Source: a virus
IMG/VR virus record: IMGVR_UViG_3300046522_000049
Location: 1-38,316 of that record
DNA: 38,316 bases
Reading direction: 5' to 3' (one strand)
Under the pieces are notes generated by a model, which was given only the letters and a program-made list of their open reading frames with translations, ran no database searches and was not told the origin of the DNA. Both the position numbers and the translations under genes were made by a program. Of this stretch, positions 22,945 to 32,200 are shown in pieces (position 1 is the stretch's first letter; every line of letters starts with the position of its first letter).

Positions 22945-23886
22945 ATGAGCATTGCAGATACCTCAGGCACCCGCCTTGCCTACGTCGCGGAATCGACGGA
23001 AGGCACGACTCCCGCCTCTCCGACCTTCCAGAACCTCCGCTTTACCGGTGAATCCATCGTCGGTGAAAAGCAGACGGTCACCTCCAACGAAATCCGTCCC
23101 GACGGCAACGTCCCCGACGTCACCAAGGTCGGGCAGATGGTCTCCGGTGGCTTCGACTTCGAACTCACCTATGCGACTTTCGACAGCCTCTTGGAAAGCG
23201 CGCTGCTCGGCACCTGGGCGTCCGACGTCCTGAAGAACGGCCGTGATCGTCACGCCTTCACCCTTGAGAAGACCTTCGAGACCGGCGCGACTGATGTCTA
23301 CCGGCGCTATAAGGGATGCCTGATCAACACCACGACGCTGAACTTCCAGGCCAAGCAGATCGTCACCGGCAACATGACGCTGATGGGCCGGGATTTCTCG
23401 GCTGGTGCGGCTGCTCTCTCCGGGGCGACCTATACCGCGGGCAACACCAAGGCGGTGATGAACTGCTCGTCGGACTTCGCGTCCCTTGCGATCGGGGGTG
23501 TCTCCCCGGCGCTGCAGATCCGCTCGATCCGCCTCAACCTCAACAACAACCTGCGAGCACAAGACAAGATCGGCTCCTCGGCTCTGGCTGGCGTCGGTCT
23601 TGGCCAGCATGTCGTCACCGGCTCGATCGAGGCGTATCTCGAGAACAAGGCCGTGCTCGATCTGCTCGACAATCACACGGCCTCGTCGCTGTTGTTCACG
23701 GTCGGCTCGGTCTCGGGTGAGAAGTACACGATCAGCCTGCCGAAGCTCTATATGACCTCCGGCGATGCGGCGACACCGGGCAACAACCAGGACGTCATGG
23801 TCAATATGGACTTCCAGGCCGTGATCGACACGAGCGGCAGCCCTGCCAACAACTGCTCGATCAAGATCACCCGCGCGGTATCCTGA
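22945..23886 (+). CDS. Major tail tube protein
   Basis: This 313-residue, beta-rich protein starts with TRLAYVAESTEGTTPASPTF, the typical beginning of a siphovirus tail tube family, followed by LRFTGESIVGEKQTVTSNEI and RPDGNVPDVTKVGQMVSGGF. The latter half has RSIRLNLNNNLRAQDKIGSS and VTGSIEAYLENKAVLDLLDN. Polymers of this protein form the tail tube. A GAAAGGA ribosome site lies upstream of ATG 22945. Confidence 0.85.
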   Translation: MSIADTSGTRLAYVAESTEGTTPASPTFQNLRFTGESIVGEKQTVTSNEIRPDGNVPDVTKVGQMVSGGFDFELTYATFDSLLESALLGTWASDVLKNGRDRHAFTLEKTFETGATDVYRRYKGCLINTTTLNFQAKQIVTGNMTLMGRDFSAGAAALSGATYTAGNTKAVMNCSSDFASLAIGGVSPALQIRSIRLNLNNNLRAQDKIGSSALAGVGLGQHVVTGSIEAYLENKAVLDLLDNHTASSLLFTVGSVSGEKYTISLPKLYMTSGDAATPGNNQDVMVNMDFQAVIDTSGSPANNCSIKITRAVS

Positions 23887-24059
23887 TGGCAGTCGTCCGC
23901 ATCATCCCAACCCATGACTTCGACGGCTATCCGGACGGGCTGAAAAAGCAATCGTTCGCGGCAGGCGTCGAAGCCTCCGTCCCCGATCACTACGCCAAAC
24001 TGCTGGTCGCCAAGAATGCGGCGATCATGGCCAAGAAGACCTCTCCCGACAGCGAATAG
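23886..24059 (+). CDS. Small hypothetical tail-region protein (57 residues)
   Basis: The frame from ATG 23886, coupled to the tail tube stop by TGATG, encodes MAVVRIIPTHDFDGYPDGLK followed by KQSFAAGVEASVPDHYAKLL and a lysine-rich end. Small proteins of this kind recur between tail tube and assembly chaperone genes in phages. No function is known. Confidence 0.65.
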   Translation: MAVVRIIPTHDFDGYPDGLKKQSFAAGVEASVPDHYAKLLVAKNAAIMAKKTSPDSE

Positions 24060-24070
24060 CGTGCACGCTA

Positions 24071-24101
24071 GGCCGTGGCGGGTGTCGGGCTCGTCACGGC
24101 C
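24071..24101 (+). other. Hairpin between tail tube and chaperone genes
   Basis: A perfect 7-bp stem (GGCCGTG with CACGGCC) with a 17-base loop follows 11 bases after the small gene. There is no clear T-run after it, so it is more likely an mRNA element than a full terminator. Confidence 0.35.
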
Positions 24102-24131
24102 ACCCTTTCCCGACAATGAAGGACATCCCCG

Positions 24132-24554
24132 ATGAAAATTGATGGTTTCATACCAGCAGACAAGACGATCGCGCTCGAAGAGGGCGTGACCTTCCACTAT
24201 GCCACGCCGTATGGCGATGTGACGGTGATCTCCAAGATTGCCGGCGACGACAACGAAGAGTTCACGCAGGCCTTCGTCAAGCTCTCCCAGCGGCATCAGC
24301 GCGAGGCCAAGCTCGGGCAGGTGGATCCGGCCAAGCAGTTTGCCGACATCATCCGGCTCTACGCCACGACCGTTGTCCTGAAGTGGTCGACCACGGCGAA
24401 GTCGGACGGCAGGCCGATCGATCCGACCACTGACAATTTCGTGGCGATGATGGAAACCACCGCCTTCCGGCGCGTTTTTGCCCTGTTCCAGGAGGATTGC
24501 AGCGACCTCTCCAACTTCCGCAAGGTGCAGGAAGAGGCGGCCGCAAAAAACTAA
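24132..24554 (+). CDS. Tail assembly chaperone (G-like, zero-frame product)
   Basis: This 140-residue protein contains LEEGVTFHYATPYGDVTVIS and FADIIRLYATTVVLKWSTTA and ends with EEAAAKN before TAA 24552. It occupies the position of lambda gpG, between tail tube and tape measure. Such chaperones coat the tape measure during tail assembly and are not in the virion. The end of the frame carries a slippery sequence leading to a longer product (24132-24898). Confidence 0.82.
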   Translation: MKIDGFIPADKTIALEEGVTFHYATPYGDVTVISKIAGDDNEEFTQAFVKLSQRHQREAKLGQVDPAKQFADIIRLYATTVVLKWSTTAKSDGRPIDPTTDNFVAMMETTAFRRVFALFQEDCSDLSNFRKVQEEAAAKN

Positions 24555-24898
24555 TCGACGCCCTGCTCTGGAACCTGGAGTGGGGCGAACAGCTTGAATT
24601 CCTAGAGGACATCGAGCGAGACACCGGCAAACGTCCATCAGCACTGGATAGGCGGGTAACACCAGATCCCGGCAATGTTCTCTTCTGGAAGGCGTTCCAG
24701 ATCCTTTCCAGGGCTCGCCGATCATCGTTCGGCGGTCTCTCCGATATCGTCCTCGCGGACATTCTCGCCTATGCCGATCTGATCGGCCTCAAGGACTACG
24801 ATCTGCGGTCCCAGCTCTGCCGGATCATCATCGACATGGACGCGGCCTTCCTCGAATGGTTCCGCGCCCGCAAACCCAAACCGAAACCAAAGGTCTGA
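24132..24898 (+). CDS. Tail assembly chaperone GT fusion made by -1 frameshift
   Basis: Shifting one base back on the AAA/AAC codons at 24546-24551 joins the G-like frame to the overlapping frame reading KKLIDALLWNLEWGEQLEFL onward. The frameshift product is about 255 residues, of which the last 116 are the T-like part (contains SFGGLSDIVLADILAYADLI, ends with a basic KPKPKPKV tail). In lambda and many siphoviruses, gpGT is made by the same mechanism and is essential for tail assembly. The T-like frame has an upstream open part from 24497 but no good ribosome binding site. Confidence 0.8.
24545..24551 (+). promoter_or_regulatory. -1 ribosomal frameshift site (A AAA AAC)
   Basis: The heptamer A AAA AAC lies in the correct zero frame (GCA AAA AAC TAA), directly before the stop of the G-like gene. 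It is among the most efficient known -1 slippery sites. The overlapping -1 frame continues open for 344 bases to 24898. Downstream pairing was not modelled. Confidence 0.85.
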
Positions 24899-24902
24899 AG
24901 CC

Positions 24903-27650
24903 ATGGATAGAGGCGTATCGCTCTATATCGATCCGTCGGGCGCGCAGACCGGCGGTCGCGTGGTCAAGCGCGAGTTCCAAGAGATTGGACAGGCTGCGGT
25001 TACGGCCCAGCAGCGCATCGACCAGATGGCACAGGTGACGCGCCAGGCGGCGAAGTCGGCGCAGGATTCATTTCAGGTGATGGCGCAGGCGCAAGACGCC
25101 ATGCGCGCTAAGTTCAATCCGACGTTTGCGGTTCTCCAGCGCTACAAGCAGACGCAGGATGAAATTCGCCAGGCGCATAGGCTGGGTGCGCTATCGGTCA
25201 ATGAGATGTCGGCGGCGCTGTCCCGCGAGCGGCAAGCGTCATTGTCGGCCATTGCTGCGATCAAAGGCCACACCACTGCATTCGCGTCGAATACTGCGGC
25301 AATCCATGCGAACAACGCTGCTGCCCGCATGGCAGCATTTCAACGCACAAACCTGATCTTCCAACTGAATGACATCGGCGTTTCGCTCGCCTCCGGCATG
25401 AACCCGCTGATGGTTGCCGTCCAGCAGGGCAGCCAGATCAGCCAGATCTACGGCGGCCAGGGCGGCGTTGTCACAGCACTGCGCGAGACCGCGAACATGG
25501 CGGGTAATGCGGCGATGCGCTTCGGCAAATGGGGCGCGCTGCTCGCACCGATCGCCATCGGCCTTGCCAGCGTCAGGGAACAGGCAAGCATCGCACTGCG
25601 CGACACTGTCTCGTGGGGCGAGGTCATGGCCGCGACATTCCAAGTGATCCGCGACGGCCTGCAGTCCACCTTCGGGCCGGCCGTTTCGACCCTGCTCGAT
25701 CCGCTGTTCTACGCCTTCGACAAGCTCTCGTCGGCCGCCGTCGATATTGCCGAACTGGTGATCAATTCTTTCCGGGCGGCTGGCGCGGATATCGCCTTCG
25801 TGTGGGATCAACTTCCGAACGTCATTGGCGCGGCCTTTGTCGGCGCGGTTAACGCTGCGATCAAAGAGCTCAACAGCCTTGTGAAGGCCTCATCTGATGC
25901 GGTCGATTCCATCATCGCGGCATTCAACAAGATCCCCGGCGTCAACGTTCCGTCGATAAACGCCTCCAGCCAGGCAATCGCACCGCGCGAAAATCCCTAT
26001 GCCGACGCGCTTGCCAAGGCTGCAGATCAGCGCAACAGCAGCATTAATGACATCATGTCGAGCACGCCGATTCGCGACCTCGGCAGCGCCATCGTGGATC
26101 GGGTAGGCACGAACCGTGCCCGTGATCGCCTGTCGGACCTTGCGAATATGGATTTTTCGAAGTCCATCCAAGGCGCCAGCTCGCTCGGCACCGCCGTCGG
26201 AAGCGTTGCCACAGCAGGCAAGCAGGCATCCGGCACTGTCATCGATGTCAACCAGCAACTGAACGATTCCCGCCGGCAGACGCTTGCCACCTTCGAGCAG
26301 TCCGGTAGCCAGTTGCGCTCCATGAAAACGGAACTCAAGGACATTCAGGCAACACTTGCGGCAGCGGCACAGACGCCCGTTTCCGACGTCTTCGGCGCCG
26401 GCGTCGGCAAGGAAGCCTCCGGCGCGATCGAAGCCGCTGCTACGTCGATCCAGAAGGTGTTTGCGGCCCTCGACAACGGCTCTATCACCGCCCAGACGGC
26501 GCATGAGAGCCTGGAACTGATCCGCGGCAGCCTTCAGCAGATCGGCGGCGACAGCAAGTCCATCGATGCCTTCGTCAATGCGCTGATCAACGGCAACTTC
26601 CGGGTCCGCGATCTGGAATCGTCGATAAAGTCGCTGTCCCAGTCGATCATGAACATCCCGAACCGCACGATCGCGATCGGCATCCAGCAATACACGGTCC
26701 CGTCGTCTGGCGGTGGAACCAAGGGCGTCAACGTCTATGGCGGCAACGCTGACTTCTCGTATCAGGCCTATGACGTGGGCGGCGGCAAGACCGTCGGTGT
26801 GTCGGGCGGCAATGGCTCCTACGGTCTTCAGACGGGCCTTGTCAGCGCGGCCGACACCCAGGCGATGTACGAAACGCTTGGCTATGGTGGCGCTCGCGCG
26901 GCAGGTGGCCCGACGGATGCCGGCAAGACCTACCTCGTCGGTGAAAAGGGCCCGGAACTGCTCACCATGGCTGGGGCCGGTAACGTCACCAACTCCAACA
27001 GCACGGCATCGATCCTCTCGGGCGGCCGGGACACGCTGTCGCTGATCGAGGATCATCTCTACGGCGTAGTGCAGGAGCTGCGCATCCACACCAACTACTT
27101 CGAGACCTTCGAGAGTGATTTCACGGAGATGGTTGCCTGCCTCAAGGCGGTCGAATCCGGGATCGACTCGGTGGTCTCGGCGGCGCGCTCGTCGGCCAGC
27201 AGTTCCGTCTCGTCCGGTTCTTCGTCAGGCTCCTCCAAGAGCGGCAGCTATTCGTCGTCGGGATCGAGCTCGAACGCGGCGGTCGTTGACTACAACTCGG
27301 TCTATGCCGATTTGAACATCACCAACCGAAACGGTACGGGTGCCATCGGCTACCCTGTCTACAACATCACCCCCGGCATAACGGGTGGTCAGCACAACCC
27401 CGGCTTTGCTACGGGTGGCCAGATCATGCCCGGTGAAGACCAGCGCGTCGAGTTCTTCAAGAAGAACAGCGAGCGGGTGATCATCGTGGATGACAAAAAG
27501 GTGTCGGATGGGCGGGGCGGCGAGACTGCCAAGTCTGAAAGGCCGATCAGCCTGACGCTTCACTTCAACGGCGGCGACATGTCGGACAAGCGGTCGCAGC
27601 AGGCCATGGCCGATCAGTTCCGCCGTGCCGTCCAACAGGCAATGAGATAG
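24903..27650 (+). CDS. Tail tape measure protein
   Basis: This 915-residue protein sets tail length. The N-terminal part is helical with long Gln/Ala-rich coiled stretches (residues 20-150). The section LIFQLNDIGVSLASGMNPLM near residue 150, then VQQGSQISQIYGGQGG, matches the prophage TMP_2 family. A hydrophobic stretch (GALLAPIAIGLA, about residue 212) follows. The C-terminal third is unusual for a tape measure: a Gly-rich part with AGGPTDAGKTYLVGEKGPEL, then a Ser-rich linker (about residues 765-795), and a last hydrophilic domain. At about 1.5 angstroms per residue, the length would fit a tail of about 130-140 nm. It starts 4 bases after the chaperone stop. Confidence 0.88.
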   Translation: MDRGVSLYIDPSGAQTGGRVVKREFQEIGQAAVTAQQRIDQMAQVTRQAAKSAQDSFQVMAQAQDAMRAKFNPTFAVLQRYKQTQDEIRQAHRLGALSVNEMSAALSRERQASLSAIAAIKGHTTAFASNTAAIHANNAAARMAAFQRTNLIFQLNDIGVSLASGMNPLMVAVQQGSQISQIYGGQGGVVTALRETANMAGNAAMRFGKWGALLAPIAIGLASVREQASIALRDTVSWGEVMAATFQVIRDGLQSTFGPAVSTLLDPLFYAFDKLSSAAVDIAELVINSFRAAGADIAFVWDQLPNVIGAAFVGAVNAAIKELNSLVKASSDAVDSIIAAFNKIPGVNVPSINASSQAIAPRENPYADALAKAADQRNSSINDIMSSTPIRDLGSAIVDRVGTNRARDRLSDLANMDFSKSIQGASSLGTAVGSVATAGKQASGTVIDVNQQLNDSRRQTLATFEQSGSQLRSMKTELKDIQATLAAAAQTPVSDVFGAGVGKEASGAIEAAATSIQKVFAALDNGSITAQTAHESLELIRGSLQQIGGDSKSIDAFVNALINGNFRVRDLESSIKSLSQSIMNIPNRTIAIGIQQYTVPSSGGGTKGVNVYGGNADFSYQAYDVGGGKTVGVSGGNGSYGLQTGLVSAADTQAMYETLGYGGARAAGGPTDAGKTYLVGEKGPELLTMAGAGNVTNSNSTASILSGGRDTLSLIEDHLYGVVQELRIHTNYFETFESDFTEMVACLKAVESGIDSVVSAARSSASSSVSSGSSSGSSKSGSYSSSGSSSNAAVVDYNSVYADLNITNRNGTGAIGYPVYNITPGITGGQHNPGFATGGQIMPGEDQRVEFFKKNSERVIIVDDKKVSDGRGGETAKSERPISLTLHFNGGDMSDKRSQQAMADQFRRAVQQAMR

Positions 27651-27654
27651 CTAA

Positions 27655-28269
27655 ATGGTCGATCATTCCAGCGCCATCCTCTCCGACAAGTTGGCGGTCG
27701 GCTATACCTCCGGGCCGGAGTTCCTGACGGCCATCACGACGGTATCGAGTGGGTATGAACGTCGGAACGCCCGCAGGGCCAATCCCCGCTGGCGCTTCGA
27801 CTTCTCCATCGCCGAACTGGACGATGACCAGATCAGGCAGATGCTGGATTTCTACATGGGAAGGCGCGGCCCGCTCTATTCCTGGCTGCTCAAGGACCCT
27901 TGGAACTACCAGCTTATTGATGAAACGATCCTGACGGCGGCCGGCGGCGAGACCACGGCACAGATCATCAAGCGCTATGACGTCGGCGGCAATCCGTATT
28001 CGCGGACCATCCGCTACATCGCCTCTGGCACGCTCAAGGTCTATGTCGATGGCTCCGAGGATACCGGTGCCACGCAGACCAACGGCCTGATCACATTGTC
28101 TTCGGCACTTTCGGCCGGGGAGATCGTGACAGTTGGGTCCGACGCGACACCGACGGAGTATTACTTCCCCGTCCGCTTCCGGAACGATTTCGCCGGCCTG
28201 CAAATGTCGTCCCAATCCGCCAATTACGGCTCCATCCAGAGCTTTGACGCGCAAGAGGTGCTGGAATGA
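27655..28269 (+). CDS. Distal tail protein, DUF2460 family (gene transfer agent gp12-like)
   Basis: This 204-residue protein shows SSGYERRNARRANPRWRFDF, then LDFYMGRRGPLYSWLLKDPW and TIRYIASGTLKVYVDG. The (R)NArWsxPRxxfD...FYmaRrGxxxgFxfKDp pattern is DUF2460, found in the tail tip of the Rhodobacter capsulatus gene transfer agent and related siphoviruses. It probably forms the distal tail ring. Confidence 0.85.
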   Translation: MVDHSSAILSDKLAVGYTSGPEFLTAITTVSSGYERRNARRANPRWRFDFSIAELDDDQIRQMLDFYMGRRGPLYSWLLKDPWNYQLIDETILTAAGGETTAQIIKRYDVGGNPYSRTIRYIASGTLKVYVDGSEDTGATQTNGLITLSSALSAGEIVTVGSDATPTEYYFPVRFRNDFAGLQMSSQSANYGSIQSFDAQEVLE

Positions 28270-29207
28270 GGTCTGCGTCTGCGGCGCTGAAGAATGCCGC
28301 TGCATCGACGGTGACGACGCTCGGCTGGCTATGCCGTGTCACGACCATCGACGGGCAAGACGTCTACCTCAACAATTTCGGCAAAAACGTCACGGTTGAC
28401 GGGACTCTCTATCTCGGCAAGCCGGGGTTCGACATCGGCAATATCCGGGTGACGGACGGCCGCGATCCGCCTTCCGTGGAATTGGTCCTGCCGATCGACG
28501 ACGGCACGCCGATCCTCTTCAACTCGGCAGCACGGCGCAAGCTCGATCAGGCGCGCATCCGCCTCTACGTCATCGACCACGCCTCGCTTGAGAATATCGA
28601 GATCGGCTTCCAGTGGTATGTCGGGCAGGTGATCGCGCAGGACAGCCGCAAGGCGACGCTGGACGTTCGGGCCGCAGAGCGTGCGCAGCGCGAGCTGATG
28701 CTCAAGGTCTACAAGCCCGGTTGCCAGTGGAACCTTGGCGAAACCGGCTGTGGCGTCAACGTCGCCGGCTCATGGCAGGATAGCGTTGCCGTTGCCTCCT
28801 ATACCGACGCGTTCACCTTCACGATCTCAGGGGCACGGCCGGCAGCAACGGACGACTTCTTTGCCAATGGCGCCATCAAATTCACCTCCGGCGAGAATGC
28901 GGGCTTTTCCTACGCTGTCCGACGCTGGATCGACGCAACGAACACAGTGAAGCTCTGGGAGCCTCTACGGGCCCCTGTGGCGGCATCTGACACGGCTTTG
29001 ATCCATGCCGGCTGCGACAAGTCAACGGGCACGGGTGGTTGCGGCCGGTTCGCCAATACCGCACGGCGCTTCGCTTTCGATGATCTCCCGACGGGCGATC
29101 TGACATTCAACGTGGTGACTGTCGTGCCGAAGGAAGAGGAGACGTCTGGCTCTTCTGGTGGTGGTGATTACGTGCCTAGTGGCAGCAGCGGCGGTGGGTT
29201 TTTCTGA
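28266..29207 (+). CDS. Tail hub protein, DUF2163 / phage BR0599 family
   Basis: This 313-residue protein has the DUF2163 N-terminus (LGWLCRVTTIDGQDVYLNNF, then RRKLDQARIRLYVIDHASLE) and the BR0599 C-terminus (AGCDKSTGTGGCGRFANTAR, then RFAFDDLPTGD). Four cysteines at 153, 162, 250 and 259 in two CX8C pairs (PGCQWNLGETGCGV; AGCDKSTGTGGCGR) are in the arrangement that binds an iron-sulfur cluster in hub proteins such as lambda gpL; metal binding here is inferred. The C-terminal tail is Ser/Gly low-complexity (SGSSGGG, SGSSGGGFF). Confidence 0.85.
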   Translation: MRSASAALKNAAASTVTTLGWLCRVTTIDGQDVYLNNFGKNVTVDGTLYLGKPGFDIGNIRVTDGRDPPSVELVLPIDDGTPILFNSAARRKLDQARIRLYVIDHASLENIEIGFQWYVGQVIAQDSRKATLDVRAAERAQRELMLKVYKPGCQWNLGETGCGVNVAGSWQDSVAVASYTDAFTFTISGARPAATDDFFANGAIKFTSGENAGFSYAVRRWIDATNTVKLWEPLRAPVAASDTALIHAGCDKSTGTGGCGRFANTARRFAFDDLPTGDLTFNVVTVVPKEEETSGSSGGGDYVPSGSSGGGFF

Positions 29208-32200
29208 TGGCATTTGGCGGTTTCACCAAGAATCAGGATTACGGCCGCACCTTCACATGGCCGACTGATACCACCGAGCCTGTCGTCACGACGACCACGA
29301 CGAGCACCGAAACGATTGGCCTGCCATCGCCGCTTGGCGACAAGATCCCGCAGGGTATAGGCACGTTCCCGGTCAATGCGCAGCTCATCATCGATCCCGA
29401 TCTGCTGGGCAGCGTCACGCAGACCGAGACGGCCACAAGGGTCAACCTTGTGCTGGGCTTCTGTGAGACGACGCTCGGCGGCACCGTCCAACTGATCAAC
29501 CTCAAGGCCAACGACGCGTATATCTATCGCAACGAGGCGCCGACCCGTCCGTTTCCGGGTGTCATCCGCTTCTACGGCGGTGACCAGGCGGCCCTTGATC
29601 CGCTGCTCAGCGCCCATCTCACCAATCCGACCTATTGGCCAAGGCTCTCCTATGCGGTGCTCGAAGGCTTCGACATCGCGCCGTATGACAACCAGCTTCC
29701 TTCCTTCCAGGCGGAACTGGCGACCGTCGCCACGGTTAGCACGCTATCATCGGAAGAGGTCACCATCACGTTTGGTCCGACCTATGACGGCGGCGGGGAT
29801 ATCAGCAACGCCGTCGACAAGGTGCGTGGGCATTATTATCAGGCGGATTTCCGTGATGCGACCGGCGACGTCTATGTCCTGACCTTCGACATCGCGACCA
29901 ATGCCGAGATCTGCCGTGCCAAGCTGATCCATTCGACGACCATCAGCTATACCGGCTATTGGGTGTCGCTGGACGGTTCGGATTACATGGTCGGAGCCCT
30001 GCGGGAGACAGATCTGGGCTTCTGGCAGATGGCCCTGATCAACACCGTGACGGGGCAGGTCGTAACCCTTCTCGCCAACCTGTCGGAGTCAGGGACGACC
30101 TTCGAGCCCTATCCGATGGCGGCGCAACGGATCGCGAGCGACGCGGCGACGAAATACATCGTCTATTCCGACGCGCTCGGCACGACATCGAACGGCTACA
30201 GCAGGATGATGGTGACGGTGGCGGATATCACCGCCGGCACGCTCACCAACATCGCGCACCAGTTTTCCAACCGGGTTGCTGCGGCAGGCTCTGGTGAAAC
30301 GTCCTCTCTCGCTGTTGGTCCCGTGGTCGGTGGCCAGGCCCTGATATTCTTTACCGTCTTTGACGTGGGCGGCGGCGAGGACAACGTCGTCTGGAAAGCG
30401 GTATTTTCTCAGGCTGGCCTTGTTTCAGCATCAACCGTCTTCACCGGCACCAACTGTCGAGGCGTGGCCTATGATTTCTCGGACGGCAGGATCGTCGTCT
30501 ATGAGGCCGATGGCAGCCTGACGAAGGTCGATGCATCAGGCACGGAGATCTACTCGGTTGCCTCTGGCCTCACCGGTCTTAACCTCAATTATCTCCTCTA
30601 CGAGACCGGCGGCTTGTTTCAGTACAAGACCCGTCAGGGGTTTGCCGCCGCTCGCAACGGCGAGGACGATTTCTACCTGATCGACCTGTCGAACGGGTCG
30701 ACGACCAAGGTGCTGGACGGCGACGCCTATGATCAGGCGTCCGGTTACGACTATTACGATCAGACGAAGGGTTATTTCGTCACATGGTTTGCGACCATCG
30801 ATCCGGGCGTCACCCGCTGGACGCTGCCCCAAGCGACGATCCCGACGTCCGATCTGCAGAACATCTACACCAAGCTTGCGGAGTATCGCGGCAAGTTCTC
30901 GTCGGGCGATCTGGAATTCGACGGCTTCACCGGGGGAGAATGCTACGGCGTCGTCTATTCCTCGGACACCACGCTGGATAATGCGGAGCAGGACGCCAAC
31001 AACATCTTTGACGTGAAGATCGTCCCGTCCGACGGCAAGCGCAAATATGTAAAGGCAAAGCGCGACGGCTCGTTTTCTCTGGACGATACGATCGATGCCG
31101 ACGCCATCGTCGAGCAGGCGGATTTCAACATCCAGAAGACGATGGACTCCGATGAGCAGTCGCTGGTCGGGGCGCGCATCTCCTACATCGACAAGAACGC
31201 CAATTTCGAGCGGACTGATCAGGAGTACCGGCGGCCGGTCGGGATTTACTCGGTCACGCGCTCGGATCGTGTCGAAGACGTATCGACCAATTTCGTGCTG
31301 TCGTCAGATCAGGCGATGCAGGCAATCACGACGAAGGTCTACCGCTCGAACTTCGGTCTGGATGTCTATTCGTTCACGCTGGCACCGGAAAAGTTCTATC
31401 TCGAGCCGGCCGACATCGTGCAGTTCGACTTCGAAGGCTTCACCATTGTCGGCCAGATCAACGAGGCCAATCTTTCCGGTGAGTTGTTCAGCCAGGAACT
31501 GACCGTCACGCAATATGTGCAGGCGATCGATGCGACCTTTACCGGGATCGATATCAACCTGCCGGCACTGACGGATCCGTCGCGACTGACACGGTTCCTG
31601 TATCTCGATGCGCCGCTGCTGAGCCTTGGCGATGATCTTGGCGGGGCTGCGGTTCGCCAGTATGCGATGATGTCCGGTTACGGCTACACCGCGTTTCAGG
31701 GAGCCACGCTTTACCGCTCGTTCGATGGCCAGACTTACGGGGTGGTGACCTCACGCTATGGTGTGACGCCCGTCGTTGGCGTCCTGAAGTCCGTAACGGG
31801 ATCGCCTGACGCCACCGTCGAAGCCATCGACGCAACGACCGTGATCGAGGCAGCGATCCTGTCGGGCGATACGGACGATCTGGCGACGATCACCGAGGCC
31901 GAAATGCTGGCCGGCGGCAATAAGGCGCTGGTAGGCAGGGCTGGACGGTGGGCCATCATCTACTTCCAGACCGTGTCCGTCACTGACAAGACCGCCACGA
32001 TTTCCGACATTATCTGGTCCTCACCGTTCTACCAGACGTTCTTGGATTCGCTTGCAGCGGGTGACTATTTCGTTCTGCTTCAGACCGGCCATCATGTCCG
32101 GTTCTCGGGCGAGGTGACAAAGCTCGGCGATGATATCTTCTACAAGGCCGCGACGGACGCATTCCCAATCACCTCGGTACCGACGGAATCTCAGACCCTC

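Noticed and set aside
23748-24725. Minus-strand open frame (325 codons) opposite the tail tube end and chaperone genes
   Set aside because: It covers several well-supported plus genes and a frameshift site, has no recognised motif, and is a GC shadow.
25890-27089. Minus-strand open frame (399 codons) opposite the tape measure gene
   Set aside because: Arg/Asp/Leu-rich with no motif or start signal; a shadow of a GC-rich gene.
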